Notes: generated from the letters alone by a model not told the origin. A stretch of DNA of 51,031 bases from JAVZCJ01 sp964532175 (GCA_964532175.1 CAZHGP010000004.1:1-51031), one strand, 5' to 3'. Positions 7,715-16,825 are shown, numbered from the stretch's first letter. Made by a program: numbers and translations.

Positions 7715-8902
7715 TTAGAAAAATGTTTTTATAAAATTATAAAAAACATTTACTCCATTTTTTAAAATATTCTTTTTAATTATTTCAATAATTGTTTTTC
7801 TTTGAAAATCCATGTCCCCAAGATTTTCTATATCTTTTTCTAATCCACTTTCTTTTATTGTTTTAAAAATTTTTTCAAGTAATGGAATTGGAATATTGTT
7901 TAATAAATTTCTTAAAAATGCCATTGTTTCAAGTTCTGGATAAATTTTTTTCTCTAATATTTTTCCATAATTTTTAAAAATTTCTTTTTCATCATTTTTT
8001 TCTAAATTGCATATTTTACTTGCAATTTCTCCTGCAAAAATTGCTCCTAATCCACCAAATATTATTCCTCCACCAGTTGTTGCTTTTACATGTCCAGCAG
8101 CATCTCCAACGAATAGCATTCTATTTTTATATGCTGGTTTAATTGGTTTGCCAGTATAAATAGAAGAAAATGAAATACCTATTATTTTAGTTTTTGGGAA
8201 TTCTTCTTTAATAAATTTATTAAATGCTTTTAATGGAAAATATTTTGTAGCTAAACCAATTTTTCCAATTTCTTCATTTATAGGTATAAAATATCCAAAA
8301 AATCCTTTTATATAATCTTTAAAAAATACATATGCATAATCTTTATTAAATGAATGATTTGCAATTATTGCTTGAATTGCTGGTAACCATTTTTCTATAT
8401 CTCTTCCAGCTTTATATCCTAATTGTATAGAATTTTTTCCCATAGCATTAATTACTATTCTAGATGAATATTCTTTTTTATTAGAAGAAAAAATTTTTAC
8501 ATTTTCTTTATTATTTAAAATTTTTAAAGCTTTTATACCTAATTCAATACATGCTCCTTTTTTTATTGCTAAAGATGCTAAAAATTGATCAAATAATCTT
8601 CTATTAACTACTATTGCAACTTTTCTTTTAGGATTTATTTCAATAATATTATTTTTAGGAGATTTAATAATTGCTCCATTAATAAAATTTTGAATATAAA
8701 AATTTTCAATTGGAATATTTATTTTTCTTAATCCAGAAATGCTTAATAATCCAGCACACTTTTCTGGTTTTCCAATATGATTATGTTCTTCTAATAATAA
8801 TACTTTACAATTATTTTTTGAAGAATGAATAGCTGATATTAATCCTGCTGGTCCAGCTCCAATAATAATTATATCCCATTCTTTTAATTGCATATATTTC
8901 AT
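7715..8902 (-). CDS. Geranylgeranyl reductase family flavoprotein
   Basis: A 395-residue FAD-dependent oxidoreductase of the family that saturates the geranylgeranyl chains of archaeal ether lipids. Seen are the dinucleotide-binding GAGPAG at 15-20, the acidic end of the second strand LLLEEH, the KCAGLLS segment typical of digeranylgeranylglycerophospholipid reductases, and the second FAD motif GDAAGHVKATTGGG beginning near residue 266. It is divergent from the acylphosphatase gene (40 bp). The start is either Met1 or Met4; both precede the FAD motif. It heads the leftward cluster that continues to cdc48, though co-transcription is only inferred. Confidence 0.9.
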   Translation of the reverse strand: MKYMQLKEWDIIIIGAGPAGLISAIHSSKNNCKVLLLEEHNHIGKPEKCAGLLSISGLRKINIPIENFYIQNFINGAIIKSPKNNIIEINPKRKVAIVVNRRLFDQFLASLAIKKGACIELGIKALKILNNKENVKIFSSNKKEYSSRIVINAMGKNSIQLGYKAGRDIEKWLPAIQAIIANHSFNKDYAYVFFKDYIKGFFGYFIPINEEIGKIGLATKYFPLKAFNKFIKEEFPKTKIIGISFSSIYTGKPIKPAYKNRMLFVGDAAGHVKATTGGGIIFGGLGAIFAGEIASKICNLEKNDEKEIFKNYGKILEKKIYPELETMAFLRNLLNNIPIPLLEKIFKTIKESGLEKDIENLGDMDFQRKTIIEIIKKNILKNGVNVFYNFIKTFF

Positions 8903-8942
8903 TAAATTAATATATTTCTTATCTAAAAATTTTTAAAATGGA

Positions 8943-9227
8943 ATGGGGATGGAGAAAGCAAGAGTGCATGTTTTTATTTCAGGGTTAGTACAAGGAGTAT
9001 TTTTTAGATGGAATACTAAAAAAATGGCTGATAAATTACAATTATCTGGATGGGTTAGAAATTTGCCAGATGGAAGAGTTGAAGCTATTTTTGAAGGAAA
9101 TAAAGAATCTATTGAAAAAATGATTGAATGGTGTAAAAAAGGGCCTCCTGAAGCAATCGTAGAAAAAGTTGAAACTATATGGGAAGAATATAAAGGTGAA
9201 TATAGAGGATTTAAGATAGTTTATTGA
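8943..9227 (+). CDS. acyP: Acylphosphatase
   Basis: 94 residues hydrolysing acyl phosphates such as acetyl or carbamoyl phosphate. The signature GLVQGVFFRWNTKKMA contains the catalytic arginine, and GWVRNLPDGRVEAIFEG contains the catalytic asparagine. The family length is 90-100. The start is ATG at 8943, with an in-frame ATG two codons later (8949) that would lose only Met-Gly; the GGGG between them cannot decide. A single gene, divergent from the geranylgeranyl reductase. Confidence 0.95.
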   Translation: MGMEKARVHVFISGLVQGVFFRWNTKKMADKLQLSGWVRNLPDGRVEAIFEGNKESIEKMIEWCKKGPPEAIVEKVETIWEEYKGEYRGFKIVY

Positions 9228-9296
9228 ATTTTTTAAAAAAAGATATATTTAAGTTCTTTTATTTTTTATAAGATTATTTAAAAATATGGTGATTAT

Positions 9297-9995
9297 ATGC
9301 CTATAGAAAAAGGGAGTTTCATATTACTAGATTATACAGCTCGTATAAAAGAAACTAATGAAGTATTTGAAACAACTATTGAAGAAGAAGCAAAAAAAGC
9401 TGGTTTATACAATCCATCTATAATTTATGAACCTAAATTAATTATCATAGGTGATGGTTGGATTTTAAAAAGTGTTGAAGAAAAATTAATAGGATTAGAA
9501 GAAAATTCAGAAATTACTATTGAAATTCCACCTGAAAATGCATTCGGTCCAAGGGATCCAAATAAAATAAAAGTAATTCCTTTAAGAAGATTTAGATCAA
9601 GTGAAGTAACTCCAACTATTGGAGCTAAAGTTTCTATAGATGGAAAAGAAGGAGTTATTCGTTCAATAAGTTCTGGAAGAGTACAAGTTGATTTTAATCC
9701 TCCTCTTGCAGGCAAATCTTTAATATATGAATGTAAAATTAGAAAAATTATAACAGACCCAATTGAAAAAATTAAATATCTTTTACATGATAGAATAAAA
9801 GAAGTGGAAGTCAATAAATTCTTTATAGAATTATTAGGAAAAGAAGTTATAATAAAAATACCTAAAGAAGCTTTTCTACTTCCAACATTACAAATTGCTA
9901 AAAAACTTGTTTCAAGAATAATTTATAATCACATGTCAGAAATTGAAAAAGTATCTTTTATTGAAGAATATCTAAAGTCTGAAATTGAAACTTAA
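9297..9995 (+). CDS. FKBP-type peptidyl-prolyl isomerase with C-terminal extension
   Basis: A 232-residue prolyl isomerase and chaperone of the archaeal long FKBP (SlyD-like) class. The start KGSFILLDYTARIKETNEVFE and the segment ENAFGPRDPNKI are typical; the FKBP fold spans about 1-150 with the insert-in-flap region near 80-135 (VNF-type GRVQVDFNPPLAGK). The last 80 residues form a charged extra domain seen in some archaeal homologues. The start ATG follows a GGTGAT ribosome-binding site. Ahead of psmB by 120 bp, same strand. Confidence 0.93.
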   Translation: MPIEKGSFILLDYTARIKETNEVFETTIEEEAKKAGLYNPSIIYEPKLIIIGDGWILKSVEEKLIGLEENSEITIEIPPENAFGPRDPNKIKVIPLRRFRSSEVTPTIGAKVSIDGKEGVIRSISSGRVQVDFNPPLAGKSLIYECKIRKIITDPIEKIKYLLHDRIKEVEVNKFFIELLGKEVIIKIPKEAFLLPTLQIAKKLVSRIIYNHMSEIEKVSFIEEYLKSEIET

Positions 9996-10115
9996 TATTT
10001 TTCATTTTTAATAAATTTTAAAATAAAACTTTTTATTTAAGTTTAAGTTTTTCTTTATGTAAAATTTTTTAAAAGTAGTAAATTATTATAGAATATAAAA
10101 ATTTGGAGATATTCA

Positions 10116-10775
10116 ATGAATATTAAACATATTAATACTTCAATGGAAAATATAAGAAAAACTGGAACAACAACTGTTGGATTATCTATTAAAGATGCTG
10201 TAGTATTTGCTACAGATACTCGAGTTACTGCGGGATATTTTGTAGCACATAGAAAAGGGAAAAAATTATTTCCACTTTCAGATAATGCAGCTATAACTAT
10301 TGCAGGAAGAGTTGCTGATGCTCAAATTTTAATAAATATTCTTAAAGCAAATATAAATTATTATCAAATAACCCATGGAAAACCAATGGATATTATTTCA
10401 ATTTCTAGATTAGCAGCTAATCTATTTTTTAGAGAAAGAGCATTCCCATTACTTGCACAAGTAATAATTGGAGGAATAGATTCTACAGGATCCCATCTTT
10501 ATACTATTGATTTTACAGGTTCTTTAACAGAAGAAAATATAGTATCAACAGGCTCAGGCTCTCCAATTGCATATGGAATTATTGAGGCAGAGTATAGAAA
10601 AGATTTAACTTTAGAAGAAGCTTTAATGCTTTCTGCTAAAGCAGTAGCATCAGCTATAAAAAGAGATATAGGTACTGGAGATAGTATAGATTTAGCATAT
10701 ATTTCTAAAACAAAAGGGTATACAGAATTATCTCCTAAAGAAAAAGAAAAATACATTAAACCATTTTTTGGTTAA
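10116..10775 (+). CDS. psmB: Proteasome beta subunit
   Basis: 219 residues forming the catalytic rings of the 20S proteasome. A 17-residue propeptide ends in KTG and is followed by TTTVGL, so autoprocessing should expose Thr18 as the N-terminal nucleophile. Other catalytic elements are present: DTRVTAGY with the aspartate, and the lysine in HRKGKKLF. The late GTGDSIDLAYI segment carries the conserved serine-aspartate site. The aCPSF1-like nuclease gene follows 46 bp downstream, a frequent archaeal arrangement. CDC48 encoded at 4992-7175 is a plausible unfoldase partner. Confidence 0.96.
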   Translation: MNIKHINTSMENIRKTGTTTVGLSIKDAVVFATDTRVTAGYFVAHRKGKKLFPLSDNAAITIAGRVADAQILINILKANINYYQITHGKPMDIISISRLAANLFFRERAFPLLAQVIIGGIDSTGSHLYTIDFTGSLTEENIVSTGSGSPIAYGIIEAEYRKDLTLEEALMLSAKAVASAIKRDIGTGDSIDLAYISKTKGYTELSPKEKEKYIKPFFG

Positions 10776-10821
10776 ATAAAAATAGAAAAACATATAATAA
10801 AAATAAGAGATAGTTAAAAAA

Positions 10822-12723
10822 ATGGAAACAATAAGAAATGATATAGTAAGATATTTTACAACAATTGCTCCTAAAGAAGTAGCTATAACTAGGATTGAAT
10901 ATGAAGGAACAAAACTAGCAATATATACAAAAAATCCTAAAATATTCTATGAACAAGATCAAATTGCTAGAGATTTAGTAAGTCTTATAAAGAAAAGAGT
11001 TGTAATAAGATCAGACCCATCTATTAGATTACCTAAAGAGAAAGTTGAAAGTATAATTAAAGAGAAAATTCCAATTGATAAAATAAAGAATATTTATCTT
11101 GATGAATTATTAGGAGAAATTATTATTGAAGCATACAATCCAGATGAAATATTGAATAATTATAAAAATATTTTTGATGATTTAACAAAATTAACTTTAT
11201 GGAAACCAAGAATAATAAACTCTCCATTAATGCATTCAAAAACTCTTGAGCAAATAAGAGGCTTTATGTATGGATCAATAATTGAAAGAAAAGATGTTTT
11301 AAGGAATATTGGTGAAAGAATTTTTAGACCTATTTTATTGAATATTGAAGATTTAAGTATAACAATATTAGGGTCAGGACAACAAGTTGGAAGATCAGCA
11401 ATATTAGTTGAAACAAAAGAAAGTAAAGTTTTAATAGATTGTGGAATAGATCCTGGAGCAAATTCTTTAATAAATCAATTTCCAAGATTTGATGCGATAG
11501 CTGAAAAAATATTTCAATTAGATGCAATAATTATTTCTCATGCTCATTTAGACCATTCAGCACTTGTTCCATATTTATTCAAGTATGATATTAATGTTCC
11601 TGTTTTTTGTTCAGAACCTACACTTCCATTAATGGCTATGCTTCAAAGCGATTTTATAAATGTAGCTGAAAAAGAAGGGGTTCAACCACCATATACTGAA
11701 AAAGAAATTAGGAAAATGCTTTTACATACAATCCCTTTAAAGTATAAAACCGTAACAAACATTACTCCAGATATTAGATTAACAATGTATAATTCTGGTC
11801 ATATATTAGGATCCGCTATAATTCATTTACATATTGGAGAAGGTTTTCATAATATTATTTATACAAGTGATTTTAAATTTGAAAAAACTCGTTTATTAGA
11901 TGCTAGCACTTATAAATTTCCAAAATTAGAAACTCTCATCATAGAAAGTACTTATGGGAATACCTTTGTACCATTTACAAGAGAAGATAGTGAGAAACTC
12001 TTAGCAAGCTATGTTAAGCAAACTATTGAACAAGGGGGTAAAGCTTTAATACCTGTTCCAGCAGTAGGAAGAGCGCAAGAAATTCTTTTAGTATTAGACA
12101 ATTTAATCAAAAATAATCTCATCCCTGAAGTGCCTATATTCGTAGATGGTCTTATAAATGAAGCTACTGCAATTCATACAGCGTATTCACAATATTTATC
12201 AAATGATTTAAGACCTTTACTTGATGAAGGATTAAATCCATTTTCTTCAGAATATGTAACAACGGTATTAAATAATTCTCAAAGAGAAGAAGTAATAAAT
12301 TCTAAAAGTCCATGTATAATATTGTCTACTTCTGGAATGTTAGAAGGAGGGCCAGTATTAAATTACTTTAGAGAACTTTCTGAAGATGAGAAGAACTTTT
12401 TAATATTTGTAAGTTATCAAGTAGAAGGGACATTGGGCAGGAAACTTTTAAAAGGTATTAGAGATGTTTCATTAATGAATGAAAATGGTAAAACAAAAGT
12501 TATTCATGTAAAAATGAAAATAGATAAAGTTGATGGTTTTTCAGGACATTCAAGTAGACAACAATTACTAGATTATTTAAAAAAAGTATCTCCTAAACCT
12601 AAAAATTTAATAATTTTACATGGAGAACCTGAAGCTATAGAAAGTATTGCAAAAGCAGCTAATAAAATTATTCCAGCTAGAATATATACTCCTAAAAATT
12701 TAGATAGTATTTGTTTATCATAA
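10822..12723 (+). CDS. aCPSF1/FttA: KH-metallo-beta-lactamase-beta-CASP ribonuclease
   Basis: 633 residues. An N-terminal archaeal domain and two KH RNA-binding domains (about 1-150) precede a metallo-beta-lactamase nuclease. The zinc motif SHAHLDH places His240, His242, Asp244 and His245; further ligands are in NSGHILGSA and TSDFKFE, and beta-CASP motifs include IIESTYGN, PVPAVGRAQE and FSGHSSRQQ. Members of this family (aCPSF1, also called FttA) cut nascent RNA after U-rich tracts and terminate archaeal transcription. The length and order are standard. It ends six bases inside the convergent sepF-like gene. Confidence 0.97.
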   Translation: METIRNDIVRYFTTIAPKEVAITRIEYEGTKLAIYTKNPKIFYEQDQIARDLVSLIKKRVVIRSDPSIRLPKEKVESIIKEKIPIDKIKNIYLDELLGEIIIEAYNPDEILNNYKNIFDDLTKLTLWKPRIINSPLMHSKTLEQIRGFMYGSIIERKDVLRNIGERIFRPILLNIEDLSITILGSGQQVGRSAILVETKESKVLIDCGIDPGANSLINQFPRFDAIAEKIFQLDAIIISHAHLDHSALVPYLFKYDINVPVFCSEPTLPLMAMLQSDFINVAEKEGVQPPYTEKEIRKMLLHTIPLKYKTVTNITPDIRLTMYNSGHILGSAIIHLHIGEGFHNIIYTSDFKFEKTRLLDASTYKFPKLETLIIESTYGNTFVPFTREDSEKLLASYVKQTIEQGGKALIPVPAVGRAQEILLVLDNLIKNNLIPEVPIFVDGLINEATAIHTAYSQYLSNDLRPLLDEGLNPFSSEYVTTVLNNSQREEVINSKSPCIILSTSGMLEGGPVLNYFRELSEDEKNFLIFVSYQVEGTLGRKLLKGIRDVSLMNENGKTKVIHVKMKIDKVDGFSGHSSRQQLLDYLKKVSPKPKNLIILHGEPEAIESIAKAANKIIPARIYTPKNLDSICLS

Positions 12724-13113
12724 TTTAATTATTGTACTTGGTGATAAAAGTATTATTTTTTTATTTTCTATCCATCCAATATCTCCACCAATTTCATCAA
12801 TACTATCTTTTAATCTTAATAAGAAAATTTTAAAATTCTCAATATCTATTTTTTGAGGAACATCTATAATTATAAAACCACCATTTTTCAAAATTTCTAT
12901 TAAAGGATCTAATAAAATATCTTCATTATATATCATATAATAAAGTCTTGCCTCTCCCTTTTCAATTTTTTCTTCTTTTTTAATTTTAGGTTCAGGTAAA
13001 ATTATTTTTATTTCTTTCTCTTCTTCTTTTATTTCTTCTTTTTCTGAAACTTCTTTTATTGCTTCTTCTATTTCTTTCCAAATTTTTTCTTCATTATTAT
13101 TTCTTTTTGCCAT
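12718..13113 (-). CDS. SepF-like protein (DUF552)
   Basis: 131 residues. An N-terminal helix (about 10-22: KIWKEIEEAIKEV, amphipathic) is followed by a highly charged linker to residue 55 and then a compact alpha/beta domain. That domain shows the SepF pattern: IYNEDILLDPLIEILKNG, the strand GFIIIDVPQ, a long helix ending in DEIGGDIG, and WIENKKIILLSPS. SepF anchors FtsZ to the membrane through an N-terminal amphipathic helix. Here the family assignment rests on pattern alone and divergent DUF552 proteins of other function exist. It is 17 bp behind the PUA gene. Confidence 0.6.
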   Translation of the reverse strand: MAKRNNNEEKIWKEIEEAIKEVSEKEEIKEEEKEIKIILPEPKIKKEEKIEKGEARLYYMIYNEDILLDPLIEILKNGGFIIIDVPQKIDIENFKIFLLRLKDSIDEIGGDIGWIENKKIILLSPSTIIKL

Positions 13114-13130
13114 TTTTTCTAAATTATATA

Positions 13131-13661
13131 TTAATCAAATCTATTAATAAAGCCTTCTATTTCAGGTAATATTTTCCAAATATTGTCTCCTATATAGTGA
13201 ATATTTTTTATAATTTTTCCCTTTTTTTCTTCAATACATAAATAAGATTCTTTTAAAGCTTCTCCAATAGCTATAATTTTAGAATAGTCTATATCTTTAA
13301 TTAAAACAATATCTCCTATTGAAAAATTACCATTAAATTTAACTATTCCAGGCCTCATAACATCTGCTCCATTGCATATATGTGGAATAGCTCCTTTATC
13401 AATAAAAACACTTGGTAATTTAGAAAATATTTCTGAATTAATTTTTAAAGATAATGCTGGAAAAAATTTAGAATTATGTAAAAAAAGCAATGCTTTATTT
13501 TGAAAATAATAAAAATTAATTTTTTCATAATTTATTATGTATATATTTATTTTACTTTCAATTAATAATTTTTCTTCAATAATTTTAGGTAATTTATTTA
13601 TGTATGATTTGATAAAATCTCTTTTACTCATTCCAGTTAATTTTCTATAATAAATATTCAT
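13131..13661 (-). CDS. PUA-domain RNA-binding protein (Tma20/MCT-1-like, COG2016)
   Basis: 176 residues. The first 85 form an alpha/beta pre-PUA domain (NIYYRKLTGMSKRDF...), and residues about 88-165 form a PUA domain, with VFIDKGAIPHICNGADVMRPGIV and FSIGDIVLIKD as its hallmarks. Archaeal relatives of yeast Tma20 and human MCT-1/DENR are thought to bind the ribosome or tRNA; the precise role is not set by the sequence. Likely co-transcribed with the SepF-like gene, and divergent from lsm. Confidence 0.85.
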   Translation of the reverse strand: MNIYYRKLTGMSKRDFIKSYINKLPKIIEEKLLIESKINIYIINYEKINFYYFQNKALLFLHNSKFFPALSLKINSEIFSKLPSVFIDKGAIPHICNGADVMRPGIVKFNGNFSIGDIVLIKDIDYSKIIAIGEALKESYLCIEEKKGKIIKNIHYIGDNIWKILPEIEGFINRFD

Positions 13662-13745
13662 TTTTTCTCTTTCATAGTATATAAAGCCTATATTAAAAGA
13701 TATATTTTTATTATTGTACTATTTTATTAGAAAAACAATGGCTGG

Positions 13746-13991
13746 GTGGAAAGATTGTCTATAGATATATCTCTTAAAGTTCTTTCAAAAAGTTTAGGTG
13801 AAAAAGTTTTAGTAAAACTTAGGAATGGAAAAACTCTTAGAGGATTCCTTCAAGGATATGATCAACATATGAATCTCGTTCTTGAAGATGCTGAAGAAAT
13901 AATAAATGATGAAAATACTAATAAGCTAGGCTCAATAGTTATAAGAGGGGATAATATAATAATGATATCCCCACTTTTAATAAAAAAATAA
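13746..13991 (+). CDS. Sm-like archaeal protein (Lsm)
   Basis: 81 residues. Sm1 motif: LGEKVLVKLRNGKTLRGFLQGYDQHMNLVLEDAEE in parts (residues 17-50); Sm2 motif: LGSIVIRGDNIIMI. Forms ring oligomers that bind U-rich RNA. The start is not an ATG: GTG at 13746 gives the frame used here, but TTG at 13755 has GGTGG six bases ahead and may be the real start, removing three residues. The ATG at 13738 is in another frame and stops at once. The eL37 gene follows 15 bp downstream, a conserved archaeal pair. Confidence 0.94.
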   Translation: MERLSIDISLKVLSKSLGEKVLVKLRNGKTLRGFLQGYDQHMNLVLEDAEEIINDENTNKLGSIVIRGDNIIMISPLLIKK

Positions 13992-14006
13992 ATGGGTTTA
14001 TGAGAA

Positions 14007-14168
14007 ATGGTGAAAGGTACCCCCTCTTTTGGTAAAGGAAATAAAAAAGTACATGTAAGATGTAGAAGATGCGGTAGAGTAGCTTTTCATGTTTCTAAAA
14101 GAAGATGTGCTGCTTGTGGTTTTGGAGAAACTAAAAAATTAAGAAAGTATAAATGGCATAAATTTTAA
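14007..14168 (+). CDS. rpl37e: Ribosomal protein eL37
   Basis: 53 residues encoding a large-subunit zinc-binding protein. The start MVKGTPSFGKGNKK and the two CxxC pairs (CRRC and CAAC) with HVSKRRCAACGFG between and after them are diagnostic; the C-terminal tail is basic (KKLRKYKWHK). The length is normal for archaea. It is directly behind lsm and surely in the same transcript. Confidence 0.97.
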   Translation: MVKGTPSFGKGNKKVHVRCRRCGRVAFHVSKRRCAACGFGETKKLRKYKWHKF

Positions 14169-14258
14169 TATTTTTAAAATCTTTTCTTATAAAAATTTAA
14201 GACATTTGATAGAAATTAAAAGATTAAGTTTTTATTATATTATAAAATATCATAATTT

Positions 14259-14804
14259 ATGAAAATTGAGGTTAATCTTAATGAATCTTATAAGCTTCTT
14301 CATCCACGTCCAGTTGTAATGATATGCTCTATTGGAAAAGATGGTAAAATAAACATTATGGCATGCTCTTGGATTACTCCTATATGCGATGATCCTCCAT
14401 TAATAGCTATATCTTTATGGTCTAAAGGATATACGCACAAATTATTAGATGAAATTGGAGAATTTACGGTTAATATTCCTTCAATAAATCTATTAGATAA
14501 AGTATGGTTAGCTGGAACTAAAAGTGGAAGTAAATTAGATAAAGCTAAGCTATTAAAATTATCATTCACAGAATCTAAAAAAGTTAAGCCACCAATAATA
14601 AATGAATGCGTAGGGAATTTAGAATGTAAAGTTAGAAATAAAATAATAATAAATGAACAAATATTGTATATTGCTGAAATATTAAAAGCATATATTGAAG
14701 AGAATTTATTTAAAGATAATATTTTAGCTAAAGAAGCAAATGTATTACATCATGTTGGTGGTAAATTTTTTGCAATAGTAACGAAATACTTAAAAGCTAA
14801 ATGA
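14259..14804 (+). CDS. Flavin reductase-like FMN-binding protein
   Basis: 181 residues with the split-barrel flavin reductase fold: HPRPVVMICSIGKDGKINIM at the start, then SWITPICDDPPLIAISLW, the HKLLDEIGEFTVNIP segment, and GTKSGSKLDK. Family members bind FMN and reduce it or act as partners of other redox enzymes; the substrate cannot be read from the sequence. It has its own transcript, convergent with the ParB-like gene 4 bp away. Confidence 0.88.
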   Translation: MKIEVNLNESYKLLHPRPVVMICSIGKDGKINIMACSWITPICDDPPLIAISLWSKGYTHKLLDEIGEFTVNIPSINLLDKVWLAGTKSGSKLDKAKLLKLSFTESKKVKPPIINECVGNLECKVRNKIIINEQILYIAEILKAYIEENLFKDNILAKEANVLHHVGGKFFAIVTKYLKAK

Positions 14805-14808
14805 TTTT

Positions 14809-15627
14809 TTATATTTCAATCATAGTAGAAAATTTATGTTCTCTTATTTTATGAGGATTTGATATTAAGCTTTTTAGATTATCTTTTAAAGTATTAAATA
14901 ATTCATTAAAACTTTGTTCAACTTTCCTTTTCCTCTTTACTGGTGTACAAAAAGATACTACTTCTTTATATAAAAATGGATGATCTATTCCAATTTCCCT
15001 AACTTTTTCTATTGCTTCTCTTGCTATATTATCTGTTTCTATTAAAATTTCAGCTCTTTCTTCTCTTTCTTTTATAGCATTCTTTAATGGTTTTGAAAGG
15101 AAGAAATCAACTTTCTTTAAAATAGATTCATATGCTGAACCAAAAAGCTTTGGTGTTTTTTCATAAGCAATTCCTAAAGTAACATAATAAGCAAATTCAA
15201 TGGAATCCATTATTTGCCCATCATCTTCATTTATTTCTGGTTTTTCTTTTAGATACATTCTATAAACATTTAAAGCAACATATGCTTTTTCTCTAAGAGA
15301 CATTTGCTTCTCAATATTTAATTCCATTAATTCATGTGCATATTTTTCAGGAATTATAATAGCAGGCAATTGTTTTATTCCAAGTTCTTTTGCTGCAAGA
15401 AATCTATGTTGTCCATCAATTATTATATTCTCATTCCCTCTTTTTACAACAACTAAAGGAATTATAAAACCTATTTTTCTAATAGATTCACTAAGTCTTT
15501 TAATATGAAATTTTGAAGGAGGTCTTTGTATTTCTATAACTTTAAGATTATCTATAGGAATTATAGCAATTTCTTGAGAATAACCATGTAATGGTTCTTC
15601 TATTTTAGCTATAGTTTTCATAAACAT
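14809..15627 (-). CDS. Stand-alone ParB/Srx-fold protein
   Basis: 272 residues. The N-terminal 100 residues have the ParB/sulfiredoxin fold: IPIDNLKVIEIQRPPSKFHIKRL cut into its usual parts, SIRKIGFIIPLVVVKRG, and the hallmark IDGQHRFLAAKELGIKQLP. The rest is helical and charged, without a recognisable helix-turn-helix of chromosomal ParB. No parA is adjacent. ParB-fold proteins in archaea include DNA partition proteins, nucleases and the ADP-dependent serine kinases (SerK/SbnI type), so the activity is open. Met1 and Met3 are both possible starts. Confidence 0.75.
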   Translation of the reverse strand: MFMKTIAKIEEPLHGYSQEIAIIPIDNLKVIEIQRPPSKFHIKRLSESIRKIGFIIPLVVVKRGNENIIIDGQHRFLAAKELGIKQLPAIIIPEKYAHELMELNIEKQMSLREKAYVALNVYRMYLKEKPEINEDDGQIMDSIEFAYYVTLGIAYEKTPKLFGSAYESILKKVDFFLSKPLKNAIKEREERAEILIETDNIAREAIEKVREIGIDHPFLYKEVVSFCTPVKRKRKVEQSFNELFNTLKDNLKSLISNPHKIREHKFSTMIEI

Positions 15628-15760
15628 TTTTATTTATAATTTAATAACTTTATAAAGATTTTCAATTTAAATAATATAAGAAAGTTTTTAAAAAGCTATT
15701 TTTTATTTAATTTAATTTTAAAAGTTATATTAAACTTTTTTTTTTAAAACTAATATTAAT

Positions 15761-15834
15761 GGGCCGGTAGATCAGTCTGGAAGATCGCTCCGCTGGCGTC
15801 GGAGAGGTCCCGAGTTCAAATCTCGGCCGGTCCA
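15761..15834 (+). tRNA. tRNA-Ala(GGC)
   Basis: 74 nt, no intron. Acceptor GGGCCGG/CCGGTCC with G3:U70 and A73. Anticodon arm CTCCG-CTGGCGT-CGGAG, anticodon GGC. Everything outside positions 26-43 matches the tRNA-Ala(CGC) at 1201 exactly. No CCA encoded. The 13-T run upstream is AT-rich promoter context. Confidence 0.96.
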
Positions 15835-15933
15835 TATCTAAAAAATTATTTCTTAAAAAATAGATACTTTAGATAATAAATTTTTATAATTCTTTATTTT
15901 TAAAATATTCAATATTTTAAATGGTGATATAGA

Positions 15934-16824
15934 ATGAAGAAAATTGAAGTAAAAGGGAATATTCCAGCTTTAGTAACCCCTTTTAAAAAGAATGAAGAAA
16001 TAGATGAAAATGCACTTAGAGAAATGGTTGATTATGTAATAGAAGGAGGTGCTCATGCTATATTTGCATCTGGAACTGTTGGAGCTTTCTATTTAATGTA
16101 TCCTGAAGAAAGGAAAAGAGTTGGTGAAATAGTTATAGATCAAGCAAATGGGAAAGTTCCTATTTATTTATGCACTGGAGGAATATTTGCTAAAGAAACA
16201 ATGCAAGTAATTAAATATGCAAAAGATATAGGAGCTGATGCTGCAGTTGTTCTTACACCATATTACATAAAAGTTAGTGATAAAGAATTGTTTGAGCATT
16301 TTAAAAATATCGCTGAAAGTGCAGAAATTCCTATAATACTTTATAATAATCCTCCAAGAGCTGGCATAAATATAACTCCAGAAATACTTGAAAAACTTGT
16401 ATTAGAAACAGATAATATTATTGCTTTAAAAGATAGTAGTGCAAATTTAATTCAATTTGAAGAATATGTTCGAAGAGTAGGAAATAAAATATCACTTATT
16501 ATAGGAGTAGATGAATTAATGTTTGCATCATTAGTCATAGGAGGAAAAGGAATGGTAAATGCTGTTGGAAATATTGTGCCTGATATGGTAACTAAACTTT
16601 ATGAAGAATTTCAAAAAGGGAATTTTGAAAAAGCAAAAGAAATACAAAATAAACTATGCATATTAAAAAAGGCTTTTCTTACTGCAACATATCCTGCACC
16701 AATAATGGCTGCTTTAAATTTAATTGGTAAGCCGGGTGGATATCCAAGGAGACCCGTATTACCTGTTACAAAAGAACAAGAAGAAATTATAAAAAATGCT
16801 TTAATATCTATAGGAAAACTTTAA
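15934..16824 (+). CDS. Dihydrodipicolinate synthase/N-acetylneuraminate lyase family aldolase
   Basis: 296 residues, a TIM-barrel class I aldolase using pyruvate as one substrate. The Schiff-base lysine is in IIALKDSS (near residue 165) and the catalytic tyrosine in IILYNNPPR. Where DapA has GTTGE this protein reads SGTVGAFYL, losing the conserved glutamate, which differs also from the sugar-acid aldolases of Sulfolobus. The substrate could therefore be a 2-keto-3-deoxy sugar acid or something else, rather than aspartate semialdehyde. No lysine-pathway gene is near. The start ATG follows a GGTGAT site. Confidence 0.85.
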   Translation: MKKIEVKGNIPALVTPFKKNEEIDENALREMVDYVIEGGAHAIFASGTVGAFYLMYPEERKRVGEIVIDQANGKVPIYLCTGGIFAKETMQVIKYAKDIGADAAVVLTPYYIKVSDKELFEHFKNIAESAEIPIILYNNPPRAGINITPEILEKLVLETDNIIALKDSSANLIQFEEYVRRVGNKISLIIGVDELMFASLVIGGKGMVNAVGNIVPDMVTKLYEEFQKGNFEKAKEIQNKLCILKKAFLTATYPAPIMAALNLIGKPGGYPRRPVLPVTKEQEEIIKNALISIGKL

Positions 16825-16825
16825 A

